The translations under genes were made by a program, and so were the position numbers. 64,000 bases of DNA from Butyricicoccus_A sp963620595 (lineage in GTDB: Bacteria > Bacillota > Clostridia > Oscillospirales > Butyricicoccaceae), in contig CAVFAY010000006.1 in assembly GCA_963620595.1 (NCBI GenBank), positions 53,729 to 117,728 of the forward strand, given 5' to 3'. Under the pieces are notes generated by a model that was not told the DNA's origin, ran no database searches, and saw only the letters and a list, made by a program, of their open reading frames with translations. Shown in pieces: positions 36,352-45,644 of the stretch; the first letter of the stretch is position 1; every line of letters begins with the position of its first letter.

Positions 36352-36582
36352 GTGCAGGTTGCGCAGGTCGTGTACATAACCTTATGTAGAAAGAAATTCT
36401 TGAAAATCTCTATACGCGTATTACAGTGAATGACCTGCATGACCTGCACCTTTATCGTATTTGGTGCCTGTGTGCAGGTCATTTTTAGCATCTAAGTCAA
36501 ATGAAGTCGTGAAAGGCAGTGTAGTAGACTTGCACGACCTGCACCTCGGTTACTCAAGAAAATCCCCAACTTTGACCTGCAC
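36352..36582. repeat. GTGCAGGTC repeat cluster (possible replication origin)
   Basis: The 9-mer GTGCAGGTC or a close form occurs at 36352-36360 (last base differs), 36361-36369 (variant), 36472-36480 forward, and at 36431-36440, 36440-36449, 36535-36544 and 36573-36582 reverse. It straddles the end of the primase-helicase gene. Seven copies in 230 bases look like iterons. Confidence 0.6.
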
Positions 36583-38810
36583 ACCCTGTACCCATATGCC
36601 GGATTTCTTTTTTTGCGAGAGAAGCCTGTCTTCTCCAGTGCCGCATAGAAATCCGTCGTGCTGCGCGTGTATTCTCCTGTACGCATACAGTAGCTGCGAT
36701 ACTCCTGATAAAGTTCGCCGCTTTTCTGCTCCAACCCGTCACCAATTTCGCAGCATTCCATAAAGAACTGTCCCAGCCAGTCATTCTGACCACGATATTC
36801 ATTGATGGCATCCTGCACCACCGGTGGGAGAGAGATCTTGAATTCATGACGGATGGCTTTCTGGGCCCCCTCCACAATCCAGCTCATGATGGAGGGACCA
36901 GCATTCTGAAACAGGTAATCTGAGTAATTCTTAATATCACTGCTGCCTTCGATCTTTGCATGGAACGGAATGACGATCAATCTGCGCCAGGTACCTTCAT
37001 CAGAGGCACCGACCTTCGGCAGATGGTTTGTGTACAGGACAACAGTATGTGACGGAACAAAACCAAACGGGTCCTTGAACTTCTTCTCGGCATACACAAC
37101 ATCAGTGGAACAAAGCTGCTTCAGTACCGAAGTGGACAGGCGCATGCCTTCCTCCAACTCGGCTGCAATAATCAGACGTTTGCCTTTGAGTTCTGCCATT
37201 TCCGGCTTTACATTTCTGCGGCACCCAACTGTCAATGTATCTGCGGACATATTGCCGGCATAGGTTCCCAGCACTCTGCTGATGGTATTCCAGAAGGTAC
37301 TCTTGCCATTACGGCCCTCGCCATAGGCAATAATCAATGCTTCCAAATACACCTTGCCAACAGCAGCCATGCCGATAATTTTCTGAACATAGTCGATCAG
37401 CGCTTGGTCATGACAGAAGAACAGGTTCAGCGCATCCTCCCAGATTCTTTTTCCGTCATCACCAACAGAGCAGCTTGTAATCTTCGTAATCAGATCTTCC
37501 GGATTATGCTCCTGCACCCCTGAGAGGCCCTTTTTCAAATTGATGGTGGAATCCGGCGTGTTCAGCAGGAACTCGTTCTGATCCAGGTCATTGATATCAA
37601 TGGCAACCATAGGCTTAGCCGCACTCAGGGTATTGGCAATGTTGCGGAAGTTGCGGTAACGCATCACGAACTTGTAATAGGTCTGCGCTCCAAGAAGTGC
37701 GAATAGCAGCCCCATTTTATCTGTTGGAACAGCCTTCTGAAGTTGTTTGCCGCCGGCTTTCACCGTCGTCTCGTCTATGCCAGCAGAAACTAACGCATCC
37801 ATACAACGCTGAACCTCATCCATAGCATCTTGCAGCTGCAGATCCAGGAATTCTTCAACTGCCCCCACGGAGGCCTGCCTATTCTCACGTCAGCAGGTAC
37901 CGTCATAACGGAGATACTCTGTAGCATCGGTGTATCTGAGCTCGTCACCATATTCACGGATGAGAACCTTTGCCTCGCCAATATCGGAGTAGTCATCAGG
38001 CTTCAGACTGGCACCGGCGAAGTCGGCATTGTATTCATCCGGGTGGATGTATCCGTTTTGCTGCTCCACCTTTTTATAAAACTTCACAGCGCTGCCCCAA
38101 ATGGCAGCAAGCTCCTCATCATCCAGCGGAGGATCACAGCGTTTTGCATGCTCCAGAAAGGCTTCATGGGCTTTGTCGGTATTACCATAGCGCTTCAGCA
38201 CACGACCGGCAAAGCGGCTCATGGTGTTGTTGCGGCTGCCGGCGGCGATCACTTTATTATCAGAAGGTTTTTCTTTGCTATCTGCGCAAGGAACAATTTC
38301 CTCATCAATGGTGATCCAGCCATCATGCCAAACCACTTCACCGGTATCCGCGCCATAAATAAAGCGTGCCGCATCCAGAGCGTTGTCATCGAAGAAGGGG
38401 TATGCTGCATGGATGGCTTTTTTCAGATTGGCGTATTGCTCTGCATTGCGGACTTCACTGATCAGGAAATACACATGACCGCGAGGACGAGGGCCGAATC
38501 TTTCCTTATTTAAGTAGTTGTGACGGCTCGGTGCCCAGGCAAAGGCGATGTCCGGCATCAGCTCATCGAGTTTGTCCGCATCAATCCACTCAGCTGCATT
38601 CTCGGTGTGGTCATTGTCCACATCCATCACTACCACATTGGAAACACGGAAATTATCAATACTGCGATAGTGATCTGCGTACTCTGCGCAGACATGATCA
38701 AACTTTACTGCCTCTGCCAGCTCCGCTCTGGATGTAATCTCCCTGCGGGTCGGGTACAGGCAGTTTTTTGCGTTGCCGACACAATTGCCGGTATAAATAA
38801 CGAACTTCAT
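36492..38810 (-). pseudogene. Phage primase-helicase (D5/virulence-associated E type) with in-frame stop
   Basis: Two frames in register make one about 772-residue protein. The N-terminal part (306 residues) has primase-like blocks such as NVVVMDVDNDHTENAAEW and LNKERFGPRPRGHVYF. Then comes TGA (37890-37892), then the helicase part with Walker A ALIIAYGEGRNGKSTFWN, KGKRLIIAAELEEGM and TNHLPKVGASDEGTWRR. Homologs have Trp at the TGA (Y-D-G-x-C-W), so TGG to TGA is likely. Two separate proteins remain possible if an internal start (about 37868) is used. Confidence 0.85.
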
Positions 38811-38923
38811 TCTAATACCTCCCGCATCTCTTCTGTAAAATAACGGATTGTCATGCGGCGTTTCTTCGCTTTTGTATTTCTTTGCGGAACCGCGCCAGGC
38901 CTATACCTTATTTGTTCGTTCAT
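38807..38923 (-). CDS. Small basic protein upstream of primase
   Basis: A 38-residue gene starts at ATG 38923, 6 bases after AAAGGAGG, and overlaps the primase start (ATGA). It reads MNEQIRYRPGAVPQRNTKAK, then KKRRMTIRYFTEEMREVLE. It is basic. Its function is unknown. The ribosome site and coupling make it likely real. Confidence 0.7.
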   Translation of the reverse strand: MNEQIRYRPGAVPQRNTKAKKRRMTIRYFTEEMREVLE

Positions 38924-38968
38924 AAGCGAACCTCCTTTATCCGTCTTGAGAGCCTAGATGATCTCTCT

Positions 38969-39003
38969 AACTGTCCCATGACAGAAGTCCATCATTTGAA
39001 CGG
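38969..39003 (+). repeat. 35-bp motif, copy 2 (forward)
   Basis: Contains CTGTCCCATGACAG, a perfect 5-bp inverted repeat around CCAT, then TTTGAACGG. It is a direct repeat of copy 1 at 9971. Confidence 0.8.
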
Positions 39004-39022
39004 AGGAAAAAGCAATTATTTT

Positions 39023-39057
39023 CCGTTCATTTCTCCCGGAACTGTCATGGGACTAGT
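39023..39057 (-). repeat. 35-bp motif, copy 3 (reverse)
   Basis: On the minus strand it reads ACTAGTCCCATGACAG, then ATGAACGG at the same spacing. It faces copy 2 across 19 bases. Confidence 0.8.
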
Positions 39058-39102
39058 GAAGACACAAAAGAAAGCGGTCTGAACAGAGAACTTCAAAATT
39101 CT

Positions 39103-39137
39103 CCGTTCAAACCGCACGAAAGTGTCATGGGACTAAT
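39103..39137 (-). repeat. 35-bp motif, copy 4 (reverse)
   Basis: On the minus strand it reads ATTAGTCCCATGACAC, then GGTTTGAACGG. It matches copy 1 best at the outer end (CTCTnnTAGTCCC). It borders the start of the plus-strand block. Confidence 0.8.
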
Positions 39138-39167
39138 AGAGAGGCAGGAAGCCCCTCGGAAAGGATA

Positions 39168-39359
39168 GTGACTGATATGCAGACAGCACCTGTAACAGAT
39201 ACTGATTTCAGCAGTGATCAGCAGTCCGGTGAAGAACTCGCTGATACCCTGACAGCAATCAGTGTCGTAGCCAATCGCCTGGCCAAGAAGTTGAGATCGA
39301 CTCCTGTCCAGGAAGCATCAGATAAGGAAGGAGGAACCGATCATGGGAAAGATGAATGA
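39168..39359 (+). CDS. Small phage protein, first of the plus-strand block
   Basis: This 63-residue protein begins at GTG 39168 (or ATG 39177) after GGAAAGGA. It reads MTDMQTAPVTDTDFSSDQQSG. Its helical middle ELADTLTAISVVANRLAKKL resembles nothing I can name. It overlaps the next gene by 17 bases. Confidence 0.6.
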   Translation: MTDMQTAPVTDTDFSSDQQSGEELADTLTAISVVANRLAKKLRSTPVQEASDKEGGTDHGKDE

Positions 39360-39684
39360 ATTAAGCCAGGTAATCACCGAGCTTAGAGATTGCGGAAAAG
39401 CGCTGATGAACATTGCAGATTCCCTGCAGGAGATCTTTCCTGCGCCAGCCAATGATCCTGCTGTGGAAGCTACTGTTCAGAAAGAGCACGAGAAAAAGGA
39501 AGATCCCGCTCCTGCAAAACCAGCGCTTACCTTTATTGATGTGCGCAAGGTTCTGGCAGAGAGATCCAGAGCTGGACATACCGCAGAGGTAAAAGCACTG
39601 CTTCAAAAGTACGGTGCAGACAAGCTCTCAGAACTTTCGGAAAGCCACTATGCTGCTGTTGTCGCGGAAGCGGAGGTGCTGTAA
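39343..39684 (+). CDS. Phage protein of unknown function (Rrp5-like annotation in relatives)
   Basis: This 113-residue protein starts after GGAGG. The N-terminal helix is MGKMNELSQVITELRDCGKAL, then an acidic/Pro linker, then a C-terminal block VRKVLAERSRAGHTAEVKALLQKYGADKLSEL. The C-terminal block is common in phages just before DUF2800. Stop and the next start overlap. Confidence 0.7.
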   Translation: MGKMNELSQVITELRDCGKALMNIADSLQEIFPAPANDPAVEATVQKEHEKKEDPAPAKPALTFIDVRKVLAERSRAGHTAEVKALLQKYGADKLSELSESHYAAVVAEAEVL

Positions 39685-40805
39685 TGCCAGGTCAACACGC
39701 ACTGCTGTCACCATCTTCTGCCCATCGCTGGCTCAACTGCCCGCCTTCCGCAAAGCTATGTGCAGCACAGGAAGATACCACAAGCGTTTATGCCCAGCAA
39801 GGCACCGATGCGCATGAGCTTTGTCAGTACAAGTTGGAAAAAGCACTTGGGCTTGATACCAAGGACCCGACTGAAAATCTCACCTACTATGATGAGGAGA
39901 TGGAAACCTGCGCTGCCGATTACGCTTCCTTTGTAATGGAAACGCTGGCCAAGATCAAAGAAACCTGTTCAGACCCGGTGGTCCTGATTGAACAGCGGTT
40001 GGATTTCTCACGCTTTTTTCCACAGGGCTTTGGCCGCGGCGACTGCGTTATCATCGCGGATGGAACCATGCATGTGATCGACTTTAAGTACGGTCTCGGA
40101 GTTCTGGTTTCTGCAGAGAATAACCCGCAAATGCTCTGTTATGCCCTTGGCGCGTTGGAGCTTCTGGATAGTCTCTATGAATTCAACCAGATCAGCATGA
40201 CGATTTTCCAGCCGAGAAGGGATAACATCAGTACCTCTACCATCTCGAAGGACAAACTCCTCGCCTGGGCAGAAAACACACTCGCACCGACCGCTAAACT
40301 GGCCTATGAAGGAAAAGGTGAATTCAAAGCCGGTGACCATTGCCAGTTCTGCAAGATCAAGGCCACCTGCCGCAAGAGAACTGAATACAACCTGGAAATG
40401 GCCCACTACGATTTCGAGATGCCGGTCAATCTGGATCATACCGAGATCACCGCAATTCTGGACAAGGCAGATCAACTATCTTCCTGGGTGGAGGACGTTA
40501 AGGAATACGCCCTGGCAGAAGCACTTCGCGGTACTCACTTCGATGGTTATAAGGTCGTCGCAGGCAGATCTAACCGCAAATATGCAGATGAATCCGCTGT
40601 AGCCGCTGCCGTGATTGCTGCCGGGGCTGATCCATATGAGAAGAAACTCCTTGGTATCACTGCCATGACAGCACTTCTCGGCAAAAAGAAATTTGAAGAA
40701 ATCCTGGGCAGCTTGGTCATCAAGCCTCAGGGCAAGCCGGTTCTTGTAAAAGCCGATGACAAGAGACCGGAGTACAATTCGGCAATCAATGATTTCAATG
40801 AATAA
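39684..40805 (+). CDS. DUF2800 phage protein (PD-(D/E)XK nuclease-like)
   Basis: This 373-residue protein begins MPGQHALLSPSSAHRWLNCPPS, the DUF2800 hallmark, with AQQGTDAHELC following. The nuclease-like core has DCVIIADGTMHVIDFKYG. A cysteine cluster CQFCKIKATCRKR suggests an iron-sulfur nuclease of the AddB/Cas4 type. It probably processes DNA in replication or recombination with the SSB-like next gene. Confidence 0.9.
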   Translation: MPGQHALLSPSSAHRWLNCPPSAKLCAAQEDTTSVYAQQGTDAHELCQYKLEKALGLDTKDPTENLTYYDEEMETCAADYASFVMETLAKIKETCSDPVVLIEQRLDFSRFFPQGFGRGDCVIIADGTMHVIDFKYGLGVLVSAENNPQMLCYALGALELLDSLYEFNQISMTIFQPRRDNISTSTISKDKLLAWAENTLAPTAKLAYEGKGEFKAGDHCQFCKIKATCRKRTEYNLEMAHYDFEMPVNLDHTEITAILDKADQLSSWVEDVKEYALAEALRGTHFDGYKVVAGRSNRKYADESAVAAAVIAAGADPYEKKLLGITAMTALLGKKKFEEILGSLVIKPQGKPVLVKADDKRPEYNSAINDFNE

Positions 40806-40818
40806 GGAGGACAATATT

Positions 40819-41382
40819 ATGTCTAAGAATCAGAACCCTATGAAGGTAGTAACCGGCCCTGACACTCGTTGGAGCTATGTGAATGCATGGGAACCTAAGT
40901 CCATCAACGGCGGAGCACCTAAGTACTCTGTCAGCCTGATCATCCCGAAGTCTGACACCAAGACTATCGCCAAGATCCGTGCCGCCATCGAGGCCGCATA
41001 CCATGACGGCGAAGGCAAGCTTCGCGGCACTGGAAAATCTGTGCCTGCACTCTCTGTCCTGAAGACTCCGCTGCGCGACGGCGATGCCGAACGTCCGGAT
41101 GATCCCGCTTATGCAGGTGCGTACTTCATGAATGCCAACAGCACTACAGCTCCCGGCATCGTGGACGCAGACTGCCAGCGTATTCTTGACCGCAGCGAGG
41201 TATACAGCGGTGTCTATGGCCGTGCCAGCGTAAACTTCTATGCATTCAACTCCAACGGTAACAAGGGCATTGCCTGCTGCCTGAACAATCTCCAGAAAAT
41301 TCGTGATGGTGAACACCTCGGCGGCAAGGCCAGTGCAGAATCCGACTTTGCCCCTGACGATGATGACGATTTTCTTTCCTAA
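40819..41382 (+). CDS. DUF2815 phage single-stranded-DNA-binding-like protein
   Basis: This 187-residue protein starts at ATG 40819 after AAGGAGG. MSKNQNPMKVVTGPDTRWSY is the DUF2815 start, and the C-terminus is acidic (DDDDDFLS), as in SSB proteins. The family fold is like T7 gp2.5. It likely coats single-stranded DNA in phage replication. Confidence 0.9.
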   Translation: MSKNQNPMKVVTGPDTRWSYVNAWEPKSINGGAPKYSVSLIIPKSDTKTIAKIRAAIEAAYHDGEGKLRGTGKSVPALSVLKTPLRDGDAERPDDPAYAGAYFMNANSTTAPGIVDADCQRILDRSEVYSGVYGRASVNFYAFNSNGNKGIACCLNNLQKIRDGEHLGGKASAESDFAPDDDDDFLS

Positions 41383-41449
41383 GCAGTAATATTGACACGG
41401 CTGGCGGCCGTCATGTGCCGTCAGCTTCTATGACAAGTGAGGTATTTCT

Positions 41450-41665
41450 ATGGGAACTTTTTTAACCTGTGCAAATCAATTTGTGATTTATACCATCTGC
41501 TATGCACTCGTTTTCGCGATCTATGGCTGCATCATTTACAACCTCTTGAAGTTCATCTTTCGTGTGGCGGTAAATGCCTATAAACTCATCAAATCCGATT
41601 GGGATGCATGGCATTCAGGTAAGAAAAATAACGAGAAACGAGGTAATAGATATGACAACAATTGA
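41450..41665 (+). CDS. Small membrane protein
   Basis: This 71-residue protein begins MGTFLTCANQFVIYTICYAL. One long hydrophobic stretch (about residues 10-35) is followed by a Lys-rich tail. Its function is unknown. It overlaps the next gene. Confidence 0.55.
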   Translation: MGTFLTCANQFVIYTICYALVFAIYGCIIYNLLKFIFRVAVNAYKLIKSDWDAWHSGKKNNEKRGNRYDNN

Positions 41666-41831
41666 GCATATGATGCTGGCATCTGTATTTGGCTGTGCCT
41701 GGGGATGGATCCTTGGCTCTATCATCTTCATCGCGGCAGACCTGATTCATACCGCTATCCGCAAGTGCAAGGACAAGCGTGAAAAGCAGCGCCAGGAAGC
41801 AATGACAGCTGAAAATAAAACAACTGAATAA
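41652..41831 (+). CDS. Small membrane protein
   Basis: This 59-residue protein starts at ATG 41652 after GAGG. It reads MTTIEHMMLASVFGCAWGWI, then a hydrophobic helix and a Lys-rich tail. It is in the same frame direction as the polymerase that follows. Unknown function. Confidence 0.55.
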   Translation: MTTIEHMMLASVFGCAWGWILGSIIFIAADLIHTAIRKCKDKREKQRQEAMTAENKTTE

Positions 41832-41887
41832 GAAACATGGGCGGCAAGAGGTTTTCTCTATGCCGCCTATGTTGATTGGAGGTTTAT

Positions 41888-43879
41888 ATGGAAAAGATAA
41901 AAACACTGTCGCTGGATCTTGAGACCTATTCCAGTGTCAGTTTGAAAAAGGCCGGTGTATATCCTTACGCCGAATCACCGGATTTTGAGATATTGTTGTT
42001 TGGCTATTCCGTAAATGGCGGTCCAGTGCATGTCGTTGATATAGCCTGCGGTGAACAGATACCGGAGCCTGTATTGTCAGCACTCACCGATGATACCGTT
42101 ATTAAATGGGCCTTTAATGCGTCCTTTGAACGTATCTGTCTGTCCTACTGGCTGCAGCGCCATCACCCAGAGCATTTCAAAAGCTACAGCATCCCGGAGG
42201 ATTCCGTCCGAAATTATCTGAATCCAGAAGCATGGCGCTGCTCTATGGTGTGGTCCGCATATATGGGACTTCCTCTGTCGCTGGAAGGAGCCGGTGCTGT
42301 ATTGAAGCTGGACGCCCAGAAGCTCAGCGAAGGAAAAGATCTGATCCGCTACTTTTGCGTACCTTGTGCACCGACCAAATCCAATGGTGGCCGCACTCGC
42401 AATCTTCCCGAGCATGCGCCGGATAAATGGACTCTGTTCAAGAAATACAATCAGCGCGATGTCGAAGTGGAAATGGCAATTCAGCAAAGGCTCCGCCATT
42501 ATCCGGTCCCTGATTTTGTGTGGGAAGAATACCATCTGGATCAGGAAATCAACGATCGCGGTATTGCTATCGACATGGGCATTGTAGAAAATGCAATCTG
42601 CCTGGATGGACGCTCCAAAGCAGAACTGTCTGATAAAATGAAAAGCTGCACCTCACTGGAGAATCCCAACAGTGTGATGCAGTTGAAGTCGTGGTTATCT
42701 AAACATGGCATGGAAACCGATTCTCTCGACAAAAAGACCGTGATCTCTATGCTTAAGGATGCACCTGCTGATCTACGGAAGGTGCTGGAGCTCAGGCTGC
42801 AGCTTTCAAAAAGCAGCGTTAAAAAATACACGGCCATGCAGGGCACCTTATGTGCCGATGGTCGTGCTAGGGGTATGTTTCAGTTTTATGGGGCCAATCG
42901 CAGCGGCCGCTGGGCGGGACGTCACATCCAATTGCAAAACCTGCCCCAGAACCACCTGCCAGACTTGGAAGAAGCCCGCTCTCTTGTGAAAGCAGGCGAC
43001 TATGATGCACTGCAGCTGCTATACGAGGATATCCCAGATACGCTCAGTCAGCTAATCCGTACTGCTTTTGTCCCAAAGGAAGGATACAAATTCATCGTCA
43101 GTGACTTCTCTGCTATCGAGGCACGTGTGCTGTCCTTCTTGGCCAGCGAAACCTGGCGTATGGAGGTCTTTGAAACCGGCGGCGACATCTACTGCGCTTC
43201 TGCCAGCCAAATGTTCCACGTTCCGGTCGAGAAACATGGCCAGAATGCTCACCTGCGCCAGAAGGGCAAAATCGCAGAACTGGCCCTGGGATATGGCGGC
43301 TCTGTCGGCGCACTAAAGGCTATGGGTGCTTTAGAGATGGGTCTGCAGGAAAAAGAACTTCAGCCCTTGGTAGCATCATGGCGTGAAGCAAACCCGAAGA
43401 TCGTCCAATTCTGGTGGGACGTGGACCGTGCCGCGAAGGAAGCAATCCATCTGAGGACAGAAGCCGAAACGCACGGTATTCGTTTCATATACCAAAGCGC
43501 CATGCTGTTTATTGAACTGCCATCGGGCAGAAGGCTTAGCTATGTAAAACCCCGTATCGGAGAAAACCAGTTCGGTGGTGAAGCCATCACCTATGAAGGA
43601 ACAGGCAGCACAAAAAAATGGGAGCGCATCGAGAGTTATGGCCCGAAAATCGTGGAGAACATCACTCAGGCCATCAGCAGAGATATTCTGGCCTACGCTA
43701 TGAGGACCTTGAGTCACTGCTTCATCGTGGCCCATGTACATGACGAATTGATCATCGAATGCCCCAAGGCAGTATCCCTAAAGGCAATCTGTGATCAGAT
43801 GGGAAGAACACCGCCTTGGATCGAGGGCCTGACACTCAGGGCGGATGGGTATGAGACTATGTTTTATAGAAAGGACTAA
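41888..43879 (+). CDS. Phage family A DNA polymerase
   Basis: This protein is about 663 residues from ATG 41888 after TTGGAGG. The N-terminal 3'-5' exonuclease-like region has LSLDLETYSS. Polymerase motif A is VSDFSAIEARVL, motif B region QKGKIAELALGYGGSVGALK, and motif C VHDELIIE. It replicates phage DNA. A terminator follows. The upstream genes are its normal phage neighbours, but primase is on the other strand. Confidence 0.94.
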   Translation: MEKIKTLSLDLETYSSVSLKKAGVYPYAESPDFEILLFGYSVNGGPVHVVDIACGEQIPEPVLSALTDDTVIKWAFNASFERICLSYWLQRHHPEHFKSYSIPEDSVRNYLNPEAWRCSMVWSAYMGLPLSLEGAGAVLKLDAQKLSEGKDLIRYFCVPCAPTKSNGGRTRNLPEHAPDKWTLFKKYNQRDVEVEMAIQQRLRHYPVPDFVWEEYHLDQEINDRGIAIDMGIVENAICLDGRSKAELSDKMKSCTSLENPNSVMQLKSWLSKHGMETDSLDKKTVISMLKDAPADLRKVLELRLQLSKSSVKKYTAMQGTLCADGRARGMFQFYGANRSGRWAGRHIQLQNLPQNHLPDLEEARSLVKAGDYDALQLLYEDIPDTLSQLIRTAFVPKEGYKFIVSDFSAIEARVLSFLASETWRMEVFETGGDIYCASASQMFHVPVEKHGQNAHLRQKGKIAELALGYGGSVGALKAMGALEMGLQEKELQPLVASWREANPKIVQFWWDVDRAAKEAIHLRTEAETHGIRFIYQSAMLFIELPSGRRLSYVKPRIGENQFGGEAITYEGTGSTKKWERIESYGPKIVENITQAISRDILAYAMRTLSHCFIVAHVHDELIIECPKAVSLKAICDQMGRTPPWIEGLTLRADGYETMFYRKD

Positions 43880-43884
43880 ACTCA

Positions 43885-43921
43885 GAGCTCTCTGCGCATT
43901 GTGGCAGGGAGCTCATTTTTT
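43885..43921 (+). terminator. Terminator after DNA polymerase
   Basis: GAGCTCTCTGC pairs partly with GCAGGGAGCTC, followed by ATTTTTT. The stem word GAGCTCTCTGC recurs at the terminator after hamB (59746), so the defence island sits between two related terminators. Confidence 0.85.
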
Positions 43922-43941
43922 ACCGTCATAGATAATTTTGT

Positions 43942-43973
43942 TTGCTATCGTATTTTAGTATTGATATACTAAA
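43942..43973 (+). promoter_or_regulatory. Promoter and operator of the restriction island
   Basis: TTGCTA (43942-43947), 17-base spacer, TATACT (43965-43970). The inverted repeat TTTAGTAT-TGAT-ATACTAAA (43954-43973) overlaps the spacer and -10. Such a palindrome could bind a control protein; none is adjacent. Confidence 0.6.
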
Positions 43974-44024
43974 TTTTATCTGATAAGATATGCACATAAG
44001 ATGATTAGCCCAAGGAGGGTCTCT

Positions 44025-45644
44025 ATGATGGTTGAACGCATTTTTGATAACAGCAATCTTTGGCAGTACGAATCCATCTGCCACGAATATGGACTGAACG
44101 ATTCTACTGAAAGGATCGAGCATCTACTTCGGGTTCTTAAAACTCGTGACGCCATCGACGCTTCACAAGCTAATGACCCAGATGTCCTGTACACGACGAT
44201 GATCCATAAAACGAATGACATGCCTCGTTTCAAAGGTGATGCCAAGTTGTTCTCTGAAATCTACTCTGCACTCTGTGGCGTAGATACTCACGATATTCTA
44301 TCTTTCCTCACTCGAATTAATATGAATGACCGCCATATCACAATCCCTGATGTGTTAACCAGTAAATTCAGTGAGTACATCACCGCAGGAACAGAAACTG
44401 TTTTGATTCCTGAATGTGAAGAATTCGGTACCGCGCTTCTGGATCTTATCGAGGCTAACCCGAAGGTTCAATTTACACTTACCAGTCGTAACCAGTACTG
44501 GCTTGACATTCTCAGCTATGTATATGGCAGATGCAAAAATGCCAATCTTGAATTTGCTGATATTTATATTGACGGCTTTAACACCGAACGTTACAACCTT
44601 ATTTTCTGCGTTCCGGTATTTGGTGCCAAGAGCTTCTCAGAAGGTCAGGACTTCATCTGCAAAGAATCCGATATGATCGCGGTTCAGAATCTTCTATACC
44701 ACATCGATATTCTAGACGGAAGGCTTGTCATCGTCCTTCCCGCCAGAATTACATTTGCGGGTGGTAGTGTTAGACTTCTCAGAGATTACATTCAGACAAA
44801 CTACTCCATTAAAGAGATCAGTGCAATGCCCTCTGGTATGTTCGCACCATGGACGGCAATCAAAACCTATATGTTCTGCTTTAGCAATGGCAACACCGAA
44901 GATGTCCTGGTCCGCAAATATGAAACAAACAAACCAATTCGTCGCTCCAACCTCTGCACAGAATTGAACCTTGTCGGTGAAGAGATTCTTTTCCCTGATG
45001 AATTTGCGGATTTGAATGGCTGGAATATCGAGATGGCTTTTAACGATGATGATGACGATCTGAGAGCATACAACCAATCTTCTGTGAAGAAGGTTCTTCT
45101 TAAAGACATCTCCTCTATTTTCCGCGGAAAGGCAGTCAGCAATAAAACTGACAGCGGAAATATAGGCGTTGTGAATATCTCCAACCTGACTGATGCTGGC
45201 ATTGATTATACCTCACTGGAACTCCTCGACGAAGAAGATCGCAAAGTTGCCAGATATGTCTTGGAAGACGGCGATGTACTTGTCACTTCCCGCGGAACCA
45301 CCATTAAAGTCGGCGTATTTGAGAAACAGGAAATTATCTGTATTCCTTCTGCTAACTTCAACGTTATCCGACCAGATTCCCGTATGCGCGGACAGTATCT
45401 GAAGATTTTCTTGGAATCACCGATCGGATCTAAGCTTCTCAAGAGCCTGCAGCGAGGAACCGCCGTGATGAATATTAACTATAAAGACCTCGGTGAACTA
45501 GAAGTCCCCCTTCTCCCTCTGGAGGATCAAGATGCTATCATCGCCGACTATAACGAAGGACTGAGACTCTACCAGCAGACAATCGCTTCTGCAGAGAAAG
45601 CCTGGTCCGGAGTAAAAGAAGAAATTCAATCGAGACTATACTGA
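44025..45644 (+). CDS. Degenerate methylase fused to type I specificity (S) domain
   Basis: This protein is about 539 residues from ATG 44025 after AAGGAGG. Residues about 160-310 resemble the C-terminal half of an HsdM: RLVIVLPARITFAGGSVRLL and SGMFAPWTAIKTYMFCF. The N-P-P-Y motif is absent; the aligned position reads LIFCVPVFG, and no AdoMet motif I is visible, so it should not methylate. The C-terminal region (VKKVLLKDISSIFRGKAV, LEDGDVLVTSRGT) is a target-recognition domain. It may be a specificity or assembly subunit. Confidence 0.8.
   Translation: MMVERIFDNSNLWQYESICHEYGLNDSTERIEHLLRVLKTRDAIDASQANDPDVLYTTMIHKTNDMPRFKGDAKLFSEIYSALCGVDTHDILSFLTRINMNDRHITIPDVLTSKFSEYITAGTETVLIPECEEFGTALLDLIEANPKVQFTLTSRNQYWLDILSYVYGRCKNANLEFADIYIDGFNTERYNLIFCVPVFGAKSFSEGQDFICKESDMIAVQNLLYHIDILDGRLVIVLPARITFAGGSVRLLRDYIQTNYSIKEISAMPSGMFAPWTAIKTYMFCFSNGNTEDVLVRKYETNKPIRRSNLCTELNLVGEEILFPDEFADLNGWNIEMAFNDDDDDLRAYNQSSVKKVLLKDISSIFRGKAVSNKTDSGNIGVVNISNLTDAGIDYTSLELLDEEDRKVARYVLEDGDVLVTSRGTTIKVGVFEKQEIICIPSANFNVIRPDSRMRGQYLKIFLESPIGSKLLKSLQRGTAVMNINYKDLGELEVPLLPLEDQDAIIADYNEGLRLYQQTIASAEKAWSGVKEEIQSRLY

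Noticed and set aside
36340..36590. CRISPR array
   Set aside because: The repeated word is only 9 bases, occurs in both orientations and has irregular spacing. There are no cas genes.
21671..37892. Stop-codon reassignment (TAG to Gln, TGA to Trp) as in some gut phages
   Set aside because: The gp10 TGA stands where Arg is expected, not Trp. Other genes of the same block end normally at TGA or TAG and no other in-frame stops were seen. Point mutation is simpler.
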